A stretch of 64,000 nucleotides of DNA from Thiosulfatihalobacter marinus (GTDB lineage: Bacteria > Pseudomonadota > Alphaproteobacteria > Rhodobacterales > Rhodobacteraceae). The notes under the pieces were generated by a model. That model did no database searches, was not told the DNA's origin, and was given only the letters and a program-made list of their open reading frames with translations. The DNA lies in contig NZ_JAECRZ010000010.1 of the NCBI RefSeq assembly GCF_016019955.1, positions 1-64,000 on the forward strand, read 5' to 3'. Shown here piece by piece: positions 54,075 to 62,120 of this stretch (its first letter is position 1; each line of letters begins with the position of its first letter). The translations under genes were made by a program, and so were the position numbers.

Positions 54075-56117
54075 CTAGCCTGCCTCGGCGATCACGTCCA
54101 GAAACGCCTCGGCAAACCGTTCCGCGCGCTTTTCGCCCAACAGCCGCGCCATGTCGCCAGGCGCGCCGGGGCGCTGGCGCGCCACCTTGGCCAACAGCGA
54201 GGCCGAACAGGTCATCGGCTTGTCGATCCCCTCGGGTCCGCGCATCAGATCGGCCTGCACCTCCAGCAGCCGGTCATACAGCGCCGCCTCGCCGCGCCCG
54301 GCGATCTTGCGGCGGCTGGGATGCATCCCGGCCGCCTCGCCGTTGATCACCGCCAGGAACGCGTCACCGTAATTGGCCAGCTTCTTGGCCCCCACCCCGT
54401 TGACATGCGCCATGTCATCCAGCGTCGCAGGGCGGGTTTCGGCCATCTCGATCAAGGTGCGGTCATTGAAGATCACATAGGCCGGCACCCTGGCCGCCTC
54501 GGCCAGCGCCCGCCGCTTGGCCTTGAGCGCCGAGAGCAACGGCGCGTCTTCCTCGCTCACCAGCATCCTGGCCGCCGGGCGGCTTGCCTTGGCCGTCCTG
54601 ATCGTGTCCCGGCGCAACGAAACACGCTCTTCACCGCGCAGAACCGGCAGCGCCGTGTCGGTCATGCGCAGGGCGCCGTGGCGCTCCGGGTCCGGGCGGA
54701 TCAGGTCATGCCCCATCATCTGCCGGAACACCGCCTGCCACTGACGCTTGTCATACTCGCGCCCCACGCCAAAGGTGGGCAGCCCGTCATGGCCGCGCTG
54801 GCGCACCTTGTCGGTCTCGTTGCCCAGCAGGATGTCGATCAGGTGCCCGGCGCCAAACCACTCATCCGTGCGCAGGATCGCCGACAACGCCTTGCGCACC
54901 GCCTCGGTCCCGTCAAACACCTCTGCCGGACTGTCACACAGATCGCACGCACCGCACGTCACCCCGGTTTCCCCGAAATAACCCAGCAGGGTTTCGCGCC
55001 GGCAGGTCAGCGCCTCGGCCAGCCCCAGCAGCGCGTTCAGCCGCCCGTGATCGGCCGCGCGGCGTTCGGGCGGCGCCAGCCCCTCGTCGATCTGGGCACG
55101 GCGCAGGCGGATGTCGTCGGCACCGAACAGGGTAAGCGTTTCCGCCGGGGCCCCGTCGCGCCCGGCACGCCCGATTTCCTGGTAATAGCTTTCGATGGAT
55201 TTGGGCAGGTCCGCATGGGCCACCCAACGGATATCGGGCTTGTCCACCCCCATGCCAAAGGCCACCGTCGCCACCACGATCAGACCGTCGTCGCGCTGAA
55301 ACCGCATTTCGGTGTCGCGGCGCGCGTCCGGGTCCATGCCACCATGGTAATGCAACGCCGCATGGCCAGCCTCGCGCAGCGCCGAAGCCAGCGATTCCGT
55401 CTTGGCGCGCGTGCCGCAATACACGATCCCCGACTGCCCCTTGCGCGCGGCGGCGAAATGCAGGATCTGGCGGCGCGGATTGTCCTTGGCGGCAAAGGCC
55501 AGGTGGATATTGGGCCGGTCAAACCCGTGCAGGAAAGTCTGCGGCGCCTGCCCGTCAAACAGCCGCGCCACGATCTCTTCGCGGGTCTCGCCATCCGCCG
55601 TCGCGGTAAAGGCCGCCAGCGGCACATCCAGCGCGCGGCGCAACTCTCCGATCCGCAGATAATCGGGGCGGAAATCATGGCCCCACTGGCTGACGCAATG
55701 CGCCTCGTCCACGGCGATCAGCGCCACGCCGATGCGCCGCAACATGCCCAGCGCCGCCCCCGAGGCCAGCCGTTCGGGCGCGATATACAACAGCTTGAGC
55801 CGCCCGGCCTCCAGCGCATCCCACACTTCGGCGGTCTCTTCCTCGGTATTGCCCGAGGTCAGCGCTCCGGCCTCTACCCCGGCCTCGCGCAGCGCGCGCA
55901 CCTGGTCGCGCATCAGCGCAATCAGCGGCGAAATCACCAGCGTCACTCCGTCGCGCATCAGCGCGGGCAACTGAAAACACAACGACTTGCCGCCGCCCGT
56001 GGGCATGATCGCCAGCACGTTGTCGCCGCGCGTCACGGCATCGATGATATCCTGCTGACCGGGCCGAAAGCTGTCGAACCCGAAAACATCACGCAGAACC
56101 GTGGCAGCGGCGCACAT
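54075..56117 (-). CDS. recQ: RecQ ATP-dependent DNA helicase
   Basis: The 680-residue helicase unwinds DNA in recombinational repair and fork restart. It has Walker A with K44 (MPTGGGKSLCFQL), the DEAH-type box (AVDEAHC), the RecQ zinc-binding cysteines (CGACDLC), the winged helix (about residues 410-510) and an HRDC domain (about 520-600). A weak ribosome-binding site lies before the ATG. It precedes yaaA with a 30-base gap. The length is slightly greater than that of E. coli RecQ. Confidence 0.97.
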   Translation of the reverse strand: MCAAATVLRDVFGFDSFRPGQQDIIDAVTRGDNVLAIMPTGGGKSLCFQLPALMRDGVTLVISPLIALMRDQVRALREAGVEAGALTSGNTEEETAEVWDALEAGRLKLLYIAPERLASGAALGMLRRIGVALIAVDEAHCVSQWGHDFRPDYLRIGELRRALDVPLAAFTATADGETREEIVARLFDGQAPQTFLHGFDRPNIHLAFAAKDNPRRQILHFAAARKGQSGIVYCGTRAKTESLASALREAGHAALHYHGGMDPDARRDTEMRFQRDDGLIVVATVAFGMGVDKPDIRWVAHADLPKSIESYYQEIGRAGRDGAPAETLTLFGADDIRLRRAQIDEGLAPPERRAADHGRLNALLGLAEALTCRRETLLGYFGETGVTCGACDLCDSPAEVFDGTEAVRKALSAILRTDEWFGAGHLIDILLGNETDKVRQRGHDGLPTFGVGREYDKRQWQAVFRQMMGHDLIRPDPERHGALRMTDTALPVLRGEERVSLRRDTIRTAKASRPAARMLVSEEDAPLLSALKAKRRALAEAARVPAYVIFNDRTLIEMAETRPATLDDMAHVNGVGAKKLANYGDAFLAVINGEAAGMHPSRRKIAGRGEAALYDRLLEVQADLMRGPEGIDKPMTCSASLLAKVARQRPGAPGDMARLLGEKRAERFAEAFLDVIAEAG

Positions 56118-56200
56118 GAATGGAACCCGTTATTGTTGGTCTGTCTGCTCGTTGACGCAGACCATCCCACAACCGGATTCGCGGAACAAGCCCCAAGCCG

Positions 56201-56482
56201 TCAGAACAGGATCGCGGGCAGGATATAATCGCGCAGGCTGATGATGATGATGAACGCGACCAGCGGCGCCAGGTCCAGCGGGCGCGTATCGGGCAGAATG
56301 CGCCGGATCGGCGTATAGATCGGCTCCAGCAGGCGGTTCAGCCCCTGCCAGATCTGCGCCACCAGCGGCTGGCCCAGATTCAGCACCTGAAAGCTGATCA
56401 GCCAACTCATGATGATATGCGCCAGCATAATGAAAAAGGCCACGTCCAGTATCAGCCGCAAGGGACCATAGATCGCCATCAT
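56201..56482 (-). CDS. YggT family membrane protein
   Basis: The 93-residue protein has two hydrophobic segments (about residues 5-24 and 68-89) and the LNRLLEPIYTPIRRILP connector typical of YggT. Family members have been linked to osmotic tolerance and to cell division or chloroplast organisation, but the function is not settled. It lies upstream of recQ on the same strand, separated by 83 bases. Confidence 0.9.
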   Translation of the reverse strand: MMAIYGPLRLILDVAFFIMLAHIIMSWLISFQVLNLGQPLVAQIWQGLNRLLEPIYTPIRRILPDTRPLDLAPLVAFIIIISLRDYILPAILF

Positions 56483-56608
56483 GAGGGTGTTCCTTCAAGT
56501 TTCTCGCGCCACAGTTAAGCACCCGGCGGCAAAAGCTCAACCCTGCCGCAAGAGTATGGTTGACCTTGCCGCCCCGTCGCCGAAAAAGACGATCAAAGGA
56601 GAAGCCGC

Positions 56609-57157
56609 ATGTACCCCTATATCCGCATGGTCAAGGAACTGATCAAATATCGCCGTGCCGCGCCCCTGCCGCTGACCGGCACGCATGTCTCGGTCCATCG
56701 CTGCTGGCCCTGGGATATCGACATGTGGGCCGAACTCAACAATGGCCGCACGCTTACCCTGTATGATCTGGGCCGCATCCCCATGGCCCGGCGGATCGGC
56801 CTGATCGGCGTGCTGCGCAAAACCGGCTGGGGGCTGACAATGGCGGGCGTATCCGTACGCTATCGCCGCCGCATCCGCACTTTCGAGAAATTCACCGTGA
56901 AATCCCGCGCCGTCTGCTGGGACGACCGGTTCGTCTATATCGAACAGTCGATGTGGAAAAAGAACGGCGACTGCGCCAATCACGCTCTCTATCGCGCGGC
57001 TGTCACCGACAAGGCCGGGATCGTGCCCCCCGCGCGCGTACTGGAAAAGATGGGCCGCACCGACGCAACACCGCCCACGCCGGACTGGGTGCGCCTCTGG
57101 ATCGAGGCCGAGGCCACCCGGCCCTGGCCGCCGATGCAGGACGCCTTACAGGATTAA
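56609..57157 (+). CDS. Thioesterase-like (hot-dog fold, THEM6-like) protein
   Basis: The 182-residue protein has the features of acyl-CoA thioesterase-like hot-dog proteins of the 4HBT/THEM6 type: VHRCWPWDIDMWAELNNGRTLTLYDLGRI near residues 30-60 and a basic strand (RYRRRIRTFEKF). Catalytic activity is not established for this subgroup, so the substrate is open. AAAGGAG is well placed before the ATG. It is 56 bases upstream of the MFS gene on the same strand. Confidence 0.8.
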   Translation: MYPYIRMVKELIKYRRAAPLPLTGTHVSVHRCWPWDIDMWAELNNGRTLTLYDLGRIPMARRIGLIGVLRKTGWGLTMAGVSVRYRRRIRTFEKFTVKSRAVCWDDRFVYIEQSMWKKNGDCANHALYRAAVTDKAGIVPPARVLEKMGRTDATPPTPDWVRLWIEAEATRPWPPMQDALQD

Positions 57158-57213
57158 CTTGCCTTCCCGCCCCGCGAACAGTCTAAATGAGCAAAAGACT
57201 TTCGGGGGATGGG

Positions 57214-58599
57214 ATGAAAGACGTTTCCGCGCGCAGGCGTATCTGGGGATGGTGGGCCTTTGACTGGGCCAGCCAGCCCTATAACACGCTGGTTCTCACC
57301 TTCATCTTCGGTCCTTATTTCGCGCAGGTCGTGACCGAGTCGCTTGTGGGTCAGGGGCTTGAAAGCGGCGCTGCCAAGGCCCAGGCCCAGGCCTATTGGG
57401 GCTATGGGCTTACCATTTCAGGCGTGATCATCGCGGTCATGGCGCCCGTTCTCGGGGCCTTTGCCGACAGCACGGGCAAACGTATGCGCTGGGTCTGGCT
57501 GTTCTCGGTCATGTATGCCTTTGGCGCATGGATGTTGTGGTACACCGCGCCCGGCAGCTTTGACATCACCATGACGCTGATCTTCTTTGGCATCGGCCTG
57601 ATCGGCATGGAATTCGCCACCATCTTCACCAATGCCATGCTGCCTTCGCTGGGCAATCACGAAGATATCGGCCGGATTTCCGGCACCGGCTGGGCCTGGG
57701 GCTATGTCGGCGGCGTGCTGGCGCTGGCGATCATGCTGGTCGCCTTCCAGGCGGGCAGCACCGGCAAGACAATGATCGGCATCGATCCGATCCTGGGGCT
57801 GGACCCGGCCACCAAGGAAGACACCCGCGTCGTGGGGCCGCTGACCTCGCTGTGGTACGTGGTGTTCATGATCCCGTTCTTCCTGTGGGTGCGCGAACGC
57901 CCCGATCCCAACCATACTCCCTACAAGGTAGGCACCGCGCTGCGCGACCTGTGGGGCACCATCACCGGCCTGCCGCGCCACCCCAGCCTGCTGGCCTATC
58001 TGGGCGGATCGATGTTTTATCGCGATGCCCTGAACGGCATGTACACATTTGGCGGCATCTATGCGCTGGGCGTGCTGGAGTGGTCGATCATGGAGGTTGG
58101 CATCTTTGGCATCGTCGCCGCGCTGACGGGCGCGCTGTTTGCCTGGATCGGCGGCAAGGCCGATCATGCCTTTGGCCCCAAGCCGGTGATCGTCACCTGC
58201 ATCCTGACCCTGCTCTTTACCGCGATCCTGGTTGTCGGCATCTCGCGCGAAACCATCTTTGGCCTGAGACTCTCTCCCGGCTCCGCGCTGCCCGATATCC
58301 TCTTTTATGTCGCCGGCGGGCTGATCGGCGCGGCGGGAGGTGCGCTGCAATCGGCCAGCCGCACCATGGTCGTGCGCCAATCCAACCCGACCCGCATGAC
58401 CGAGGCGTTCGGCCTTTACGCGCTGTCGGGCAAGGCCACCACATTCCTCGCGCCTGCGCTGATCGCGCTGGCCTCGGACATGAGCGGAAGTCAGCGGTTC
58501 GGCATCACGCCGCTGATCGCTCTCTTCCTAATTGGCCTGATCCTGTTAGTCTGGGTGAAACCGGATGGAGATCCCAGCAAATGGTCCGCCTCTTCCTGA
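57214..58599 (+). CDS. UMF1-family MFS transporter
   Basis: The 461-residue integral membrane protein has about twelve hydrophobic helices and belongs to the UMF1 (vacuole effluxer Atg22-like) major facilitator family. WAFDWASQPYNTLVLTFIFGPYF at the N-terminus is diagnostic of UMF1. Substrates of bacterial members are unknown. The start at 57214 is chosen because GGGGGAT lies just upstream. An ATG nine codons earlier (57187) is possible. Its 3' end overlaps mepA by 19 bases, so the two are in one transcript. Confidence 0.9.
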   Translation: MKDVSARRRIWGWWAFDWASQPYNTLVLTFIFGPYFAQVVTESLVGQGLESGAAKAQAQAYWGYGLTISGVIIAVMAPVLGAFADSTGKRMRWVWLFSVMYAFGAWMLWYTAPGSFDITMTLIFFGIGLIGMEFATIFTNAMLPSLGNHEDIGRISGTGWAWGYVGGVLALAIMLVAFQAGSTGKTMIGIDPILGLDPATKEDTRVVGPLTSLWYVVFMIPFFLWVRERPDPNHTPYKVGTALRDLWGTITGLPRHPSLLAYLGGSMFYRDALNGMYTFGGIYALGVLEWSIMEVGIFGIVAALTGALFAWIGGKADHAFGPKPVIVTCILTLLFTAILVVGISRETIFGLRLSPGSALPDILFYVAGGLIGAAGGALQSASRTMVVRQSNPTRMTEAFGLYALSGKATTFLAPALIALASDMSGSQRFGITPLIALFLIGLILLVWVKPDGDPSKWSASS

Positions 58600-59498
58600 T
58601 CCTGGGCATGGCCGCGGCGCTGACCGGGTGCAAATCGGACCAGCAGACCCAGTCGCGTGTCTCGTCGCACTCGACCGAGGTTCCGGCAGCCATGAAAGGT
58701 GTCGAGGCACGCCGGCTGTTTGCCGCAAAGCCCAATGGCTCGGCCCAGTCCCCCGCCCCCTATGGCGGCTATTCCAAAGGCTGTCTTGCCGGCGGGGTGC
58801 AACTGCCGGAAACCGGCCCCACATGGCAGGCCATGCGCCTGTCGCGCAATCGCAACTGGGCCTATCCCGAAACCGTCAGCTATATCCGCGACCTGTCCAC
58901 CTTTGCCGCCCGGCAGCCGGGATGGAAGGGGCTGTATGTCGGGGATATCAGCCAGCCGCGCGGCGGGCCGATGATGACCGGGCACCGCAGCCACCAGCTG
59001 GGTCTGGACATGGACATCTGGATGCTGCCGCCTGACCGGCTCGATCTTTCGGTGGCCGAACGCGAGTCGATCTCGTCGGTCTCGATGCGCCGCGCAGGAG
59101 GCGCCTTCGTGAACGACAAGTGGACACGCCAGCATCACGAAATCCTCAAGGCCGCCGCCAGCGACCCGCGCGTGGCGCGTATCTTTGTCTTTCCCGGCGC
59201 CAAGGTGCAAATGTGCAACGACGAAAAAGGCGACCGGGCATGGCTGCGCAAGATCCGCCCGTGGTGGGGGCATCATTATCATTTCCATGTGCGGCTGAAA
59301 TGCCCGTCGGATGCCGCCGGTTGCGTTGATCAGGCGGCACCCCCCGCCGGGGACGGATGCGCCGAAGCCGAAGACTGGGTACAGAACATCCTGAACCCGC
59401 CTCCGCCCGATCCCGATGCCCCGAAACCCAAACCACGCCAGGAACTTCAGATGGCAGACCTGCCCCGCCAATGCGTCAACGTCTTGCAATCGCAGTAA
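58581..59498 (+). CDS. mepA: MepA, penicillin-insensitive murein endopeptidase (lipoprotein)
   Basis: The 305-residue metallopeptidase of family M74 cleaves D-Ala-meso-DAP crosslinks in peptidoglycan. A lipobox (LTGC, C17) at the end of the signal peptide suggests anchoring to a membrane. The zinc motifs are HRSHQLGLDMDIWM and GHHYHFHVRL. A proline-rich tail follows residue 260. GGAG lies before the ATG. Its 5' end overlaps the MFS gene and its 3' end overlaps the phytase-like gene by 28 bases. Confidence 0.95.
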   Translation: MVRLFLILGMAAALTGCKSDQQTQSRVSSHSTEVPAAMKGVEARRLFAAKPNGSAQSPAPYGGYSKGCLAGGVQLPETGPTWQAMRLSRNRNWAYPETVSYIRDLSTFAARQPGWKGLYVGDISQPRGGPMMTGHRSHQLGLDMDIWMLPPDRLDLSVAERESISSVSMRRAGGAFVNDKWTRQHHEILKAAASDPRVARIFVFPGAKVQMCNDEKGDRAWLRKIRPWWGHHYHFHVRLKCPSDAAGCVDQAAPPAGDGCAEAEDWVQNILNPPPPDPDAPKPKPRQELQMADLPRQCVNVLQSQ

Positions 59499-60373
59499 TC
59501 GCCGGACTGGTCATCGTTGGGTTGCAGATGGGCCGCGCCGGCGGACCGGAGCCCGGCGCCCAGCTTGTCTCGGTCTATCGCTGGCAGATCCCCGCCGGCT
59601 GGTTCGGCGGGTTTTCCGGGCTGGAACTGTCGCCGGACGGTACCCGCATGGTCGCAATGTCGGATCGGGGTCTGTTCGTGCAGGCCCGGCTGGTGCGCGA
59701 TGACGGCACCATCACCGATGTCACGGACGTGGTGCAAAAACGCATCCTGAACGAACAGGGCCATTTCGCGCATGGCACCGGCCAGCGCGATTCCGAGGGG
59801 CTTGCCCAGTTGCCCAACGGCGAGCTGATCGTGTCCTTCGAGGGCGATCACCGGGTGGAACGCTTTTCCCGGCCCGGTGCGTCGGCACAGCACATGCCCT
59901 GGGCGCGCGCCCTGTCCGACATGAAGCCGAATGGCGGCTTTGAGGCATTGGCAGTGGATGCGGCGGGCCGCCTTTATGCCTTTCCCGAAGCCCCCATCGG
60001 CCCGCCCGACCGCCTGCACGGCTATCGGCTGGAAGGCGATACCTGGCGCCAGCGGTTTGTCGTGAAACGCGATAAACAGTTTCAGCCCGTGGGCGCGGAT
60101 TTCGGCCCCGACGGGCGGCTTTACCTGCTGGAACGTGGCTTCAACGGGCTGGGCTTTCGCGTGCGGGTGCGCAGCTTTGCCGTGTCCGGCAACGCGCTGA
60201 CCGATGAAAAGCTGTTGTTGCGCAAGGGCATAGGCACATATGACAACCTCGAAGCCCTGTCCGTCTGGCGCGATTCACAGGGAAAAATCCGGCTGACCAT
60301 GATCTCGGACGACAATTTCCGCCTGCTGCAACGCACCGAGATCGTCGAATACGTGCTGCGCGAAACCTCTTGA
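59471..60373 (+). CDS. Phytase-like esterase domain protein (exported)
   Basis: The 300-residue protein has an N-terminal hydrophobic signal or anchor (MRQRLAIAVIAGLVIVGLQM). A beta-propeller domain of the 'esterase-like activity of phytase' family follows, with GGFSGLELSPDGTRMVAMSDRGLF near its start. Members are secreted or periplasmic, and their substrates are poorly known. It starts inside mepA, the third gene in a chain of overlapping reading frames. No catalytic triad can be assigned from sequence alone. Confidence 0.85.
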   Translation: MRQRLAIAVIAGLVIVGLQMGRAGGPEPGAQLVSVYRWQIPAGWFGGFSGLELSPDGTRMVAMSDRGLFVQARLVRDDGTITDVTDVVQKRILNEQGHFAHGTGQRDSEGLAQLPNGELIVSFEGDHRVERFSRPGASAQHMPWARALSDMKPNGGFEALAVDAAGRLYAFPEAPIGPPDRLHGYRLEGDTWRQRFVVKRDKQFQPVGADFGPDGRLYLLERGFNGLGFRVRVRSFAVSGNALTDEKLLLRKGIGTYDNLEALSVWRDSQGKIRLTMISDDNFRLLQRTEIVEYVLRETS

Positions 60374-60460
60374 TCTGCGCCTTTTGGCCCTGTAATTGCC
60401 GCCCGTCCCGCAAACACGCGGGGCCAAGTCTCCGCTACCTTGCAAAAACGGAAAAACACC

Positions 60461-61096
60461 ATGCAACGTATCCACATTCCCGGCATTCTTGCCATGGCCG
60501 CGATCGTCGTCGCGTCCAATATCCTTGTGCAGTTCCTCTTTGGCCAATGGCTGACCTGGGGCGCCTTTACCTATCCGCTCGCCTTCCTTGTCACCGACGT
60601 GATGAACCGCGTCTACGGCGTACAGGCCGCGCGCCGCGTGGTGTTTGCCGGTTTCATCGTCGGCGTGATCTGTTCGGTCATCGGCACCCGCATCATGCTG
60701 CAGGGCGATGGCTTTACCTATCCGGCGGTGACGCTGCGCATCGCGCTTGGCTCGGGCCTTGCCTTCCTCACCGCGCAGCTCCTGGACGTGGCAATCTTCG
60801 ACCGCTTGCGCGAGGGCCGCTGGTGGCGCGCACCGCTGGCCTCGACCCTGATCGGCTCGGTCGTGGACACGACCCTGTTCTTCACCATCGCCTTCTCCGA
60901 CACGCTCGTCTTCCTGGAACCGGGCAACGATGTGTCCTGGGCCGGTGAAATGCTGCCGTTGCTTGGCATGGGCCCGGTTGTGCCGCTTTGGGTCAGCCTG
61001 GGTTTTGCCGATTGGCTGGTAAAGCTGTCGCTGGCATTGCTTGCTCTTGTGCCATTCCGCATCATCGTGGGGAAACTGTCGCCTTCGACCACATGA
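60461..61096 (+). CDS. Queuosine precursor transporter (VUT/YhhQ family)
   Basis: The 211-residue inner-membrane protein has about six hydrophobic helices and the family signature FTYPLAFLVTDVMNRVYG near residues 32-50. E. coli YhhQ imports preQ0/preQ1 for tRNA queuosine. Alphaproteobacterial homologues are generally assigned the same role. The ATG at 60461 follows AACGGAAAA. A TTG at 60440 is weaker. A structured RNA element follows directly after its stop. Confidence 0.9.
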   Translation: MQRIHIPGILAMAAIVVASNILVQFLFGQWLTWGAFTYPLAFLVTDVMNRVYGVQAARRVVFAGFIVGVICSVIGTRIMLQGDGFTYPAVTLRIALGSGLAFLTAQLLDVAIFDRLREGRWWRAPLASTLIGSVVDTTLFFTIAFSDTLVFLEPGNDVSWAGEMLPLLGMGPVVPLWVSLGFADWLVKLSLALLALVPFRIIVGKLSPSTT

Positions 61097-61153
61097 TTTT
61101 GTTTGACATCTCCCCAACCTGTGGCAGGCTGAGGATACGCGAAACAATCTGAA

Positions 61154-61289
61154 AGGAGGTGCCCATTGTCTAGAGAACGTATGGAGAGCAGTGTTGGAAC
61201 AGTTCGGAAGGAGTCCAGCTGAGGCAGCCCTTGGCTGAAACACCACCCGGATTGGTGCTCACCTAACCGATGCACCTCCTATCATCTCG
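61154..61289 (+). ncRNA. Candidate structured RNA element downstream of the queuosine transporter
   Basis: AGGAGGTGC (61154-61162) is perfectly complementary to GCACCTCCT (61272-61280). This would close a structure containing CAGCC-CTT-GGCTG (61225-61237), CACCA/TGGTG (61241-61245 and 61253-61257) and CCAT/ATGG (61163-61166 and 61181-61184). A strong terminator follows at once. The 5' arm is also a perfect Shine-Dalgarno sequence for a TTG at 61166, so the RNA may be non-coding or may regulate a micro-ORF. I do not recognise a named family. No downstream gene lies on this strand before the terminator. Confidence 0.5.
61166..61222 (+). CDS. Possible 18-residue TTG-start micro-ORF
   Basis: TTG preceded by AAGGAGGTG, with four bases between, opens an 18-codon frame (MSRERMESSVGTVRKESS). 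It is inside the candidate RNA element, and its ribosome-binding site would be hidden in the closing stem. The excellent site argues for translation. The rare start codon and short length argue for caution. Confidence 0.3.
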   Translation: MSRERMESSVGTVRKESS

Positions 61290-61322
61290 AAGGGCCGCCC
61301 CACGCGAGGAGCGGCCCTTTTC
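61290..61322 (+). terminator. Rho-independent terminator after the RNA element
   Basis: AAGGGCCGC (61290-61298) and GCGGCCCTT (61311-61319) form a 9-bp perfect stem followed by TTTT. It ends the plus-strand RNA and can also act at the end of the convergent ribH gene. Confidence 0.85.
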
Positions 61323-61328
61323 GATTCC

Positions 61329-61769
61329 TCAGGCGGCCACGTCCAGCGCCGCGCGGGTCTTCACAAGGGCCAGCGCCGCCCGCGCCGCCTCGCGCCCCTT
61401 TTCCAGGAAATGCGCGGCATAGATCGCCCGGTGATGCGCCGTATCCTGAAACTGATGCGGCGTCAGCGATACCGACAGAACCGGCACGCCCGTATCCAGC
61501 CCCACGCGCATCAGCCCGTCCACCACGGCCTGCGCCACGAATTCGTGCCGGTAGATGCCGCCATCCACCACCAGCGCCGCACAGGCAACCGATGCATAGC
61601 GCCCGCCGGCCGCCAGATCGCGCGCCAGAAGCGGCATTTCAAACGCGCCGGGCACGTCGAACACGTCCACCTGACCGGCCGGAATGATCTCGCAAAATCC
61701 GGCCAGCGCCTGATCCACGATCCCGCCATGCCAGTTGGCCTTGATGAATGCGTATCGGGTGTGTGTCAT
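61329..61769 (-). CDS. ribH: 6,7-dimethyl-8-ribityllumazine synthase (RibH2 type)
   Basis: The 146-residue enzyme condenses the two riboflavin precursors to lumazine. It starts MTHTRYAFIKANWH and contains the conserved VPGAFEMPLLAR and the HEFVAQAVVDG region. The sequence type matches the second, RibH2-like, lumazine synthase of alphaproteobacteria. AAGGAG lies before the ATG at 61769. Further upstream in-frame codons fall in an FMN riboswitch and are not coding. It is a single-gene unit under that riboswitch, away from other rib genes. Confidence 0.93.
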   Translation of the reverse strand: MTHTRYAFIKANWHGGIVDQALAGFCEIIPAGQVDVFDVPGAFEMPLLARDLAAGGRYASVACAALVVDGGIYRHEFVAQAVVDGLMRVGLDTGVPVLSVSLTPHQFQDTAHHRAIYAAHFLEKGREAARAALALVKTRAALDVAA

Positions 61770-61820
61770 CACATGATCTCCTTTCGTAACAGACACGTCA
61801 CCCAAGGCGATCACGAACGG

Positions 61821-61847
61821 CATCCCCCACCCCTTTCCGGGGTGTGG
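61821..61847 (-). promoter_or_regulatory. Expression-platform hairpin of the FMN riboswitch
   Basis: On the minus strand CACCCC and GGGGTG form a stem with a GGAAA loop, extended by outer C-G pairs, directly after the aptamer. It has no T-run, so it probably works through translation or Rho rather than as a simple intrinsic terminator. It lies about 50 bases upstream of the ribH start. Confidence 0.5.
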
Positions 61848-61854
61848 CATCCGT

Positions 61855-62053
61855 ACGTTCTCTTCCATCCGGACTGTCACCGTCGGCTCCGGCCTTGCAC
61901 CGGATCTGCTGACACTTTTCATTGGCTCCACGGCCTGGTCCGAAAACCGGGTCCCACTTTTCGGGCCGTGGAAGCGACCAAATCCAAGCCGCTCGCGGGC
62001 TCGCGGGCACCGCCCGCATACCGCCGGTGGGGAATTTCACCCCGCCCTGAGAA
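61855..62053 (-). promoter_or_regulatory. FMN riboswitch (RFN element) upstream of ribH
   Basis: On the minus strand the hallmark RFN blocks appear in order: AGGGCGGGGTGAAATTCCCC and ACCGGCGGTA, then AGCCCGCGAGCG, then TCAGCAGATCCGGTG, then GCCGACGGTGACAGTCCGGA and GAAGAGAACG. A long variable stem occurs between the second and third blocks. The element senses FMN and lowers expression of the downstream riboflavin gene when FMN is plentiful. Confidence 0.96.
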
Positions 62054-62120
62054 CAGAGCTACCTTGCCATTCCGCCGCGCCGCCTGCAACATCCCGCGCA
62101 ACGTCATCCAAGGCCCGCCC

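Noticed and set aside
61103..61108. TTGACA as a -35 box of the RNA element
   Set aside because: No acceptable -10 sequence lies 16-18 bases downstream, so I do not call a promoter.
61130..61147. CTGAGGA and CGAAAC suggesting a hammerhead ribozyme
   Set aside because: The five bases between them cannot form stem II, and no matching stem III/I with a cleavage triplet is found.
61196..61230. Similarity of TTCGGAAGGAG to the SRP (4.5S) RNA tip
   Set aside because: The bases on both sides do not form the conserved symmetric and asymmetric loops, and the AGCAGCC side is absent.
61770..61931. Upstream extension of the ribH frame
   Set aside because: It runs through the FMN aptamer and its hairpin. 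RibH homology and the ribosome-binding site begin at 61769.
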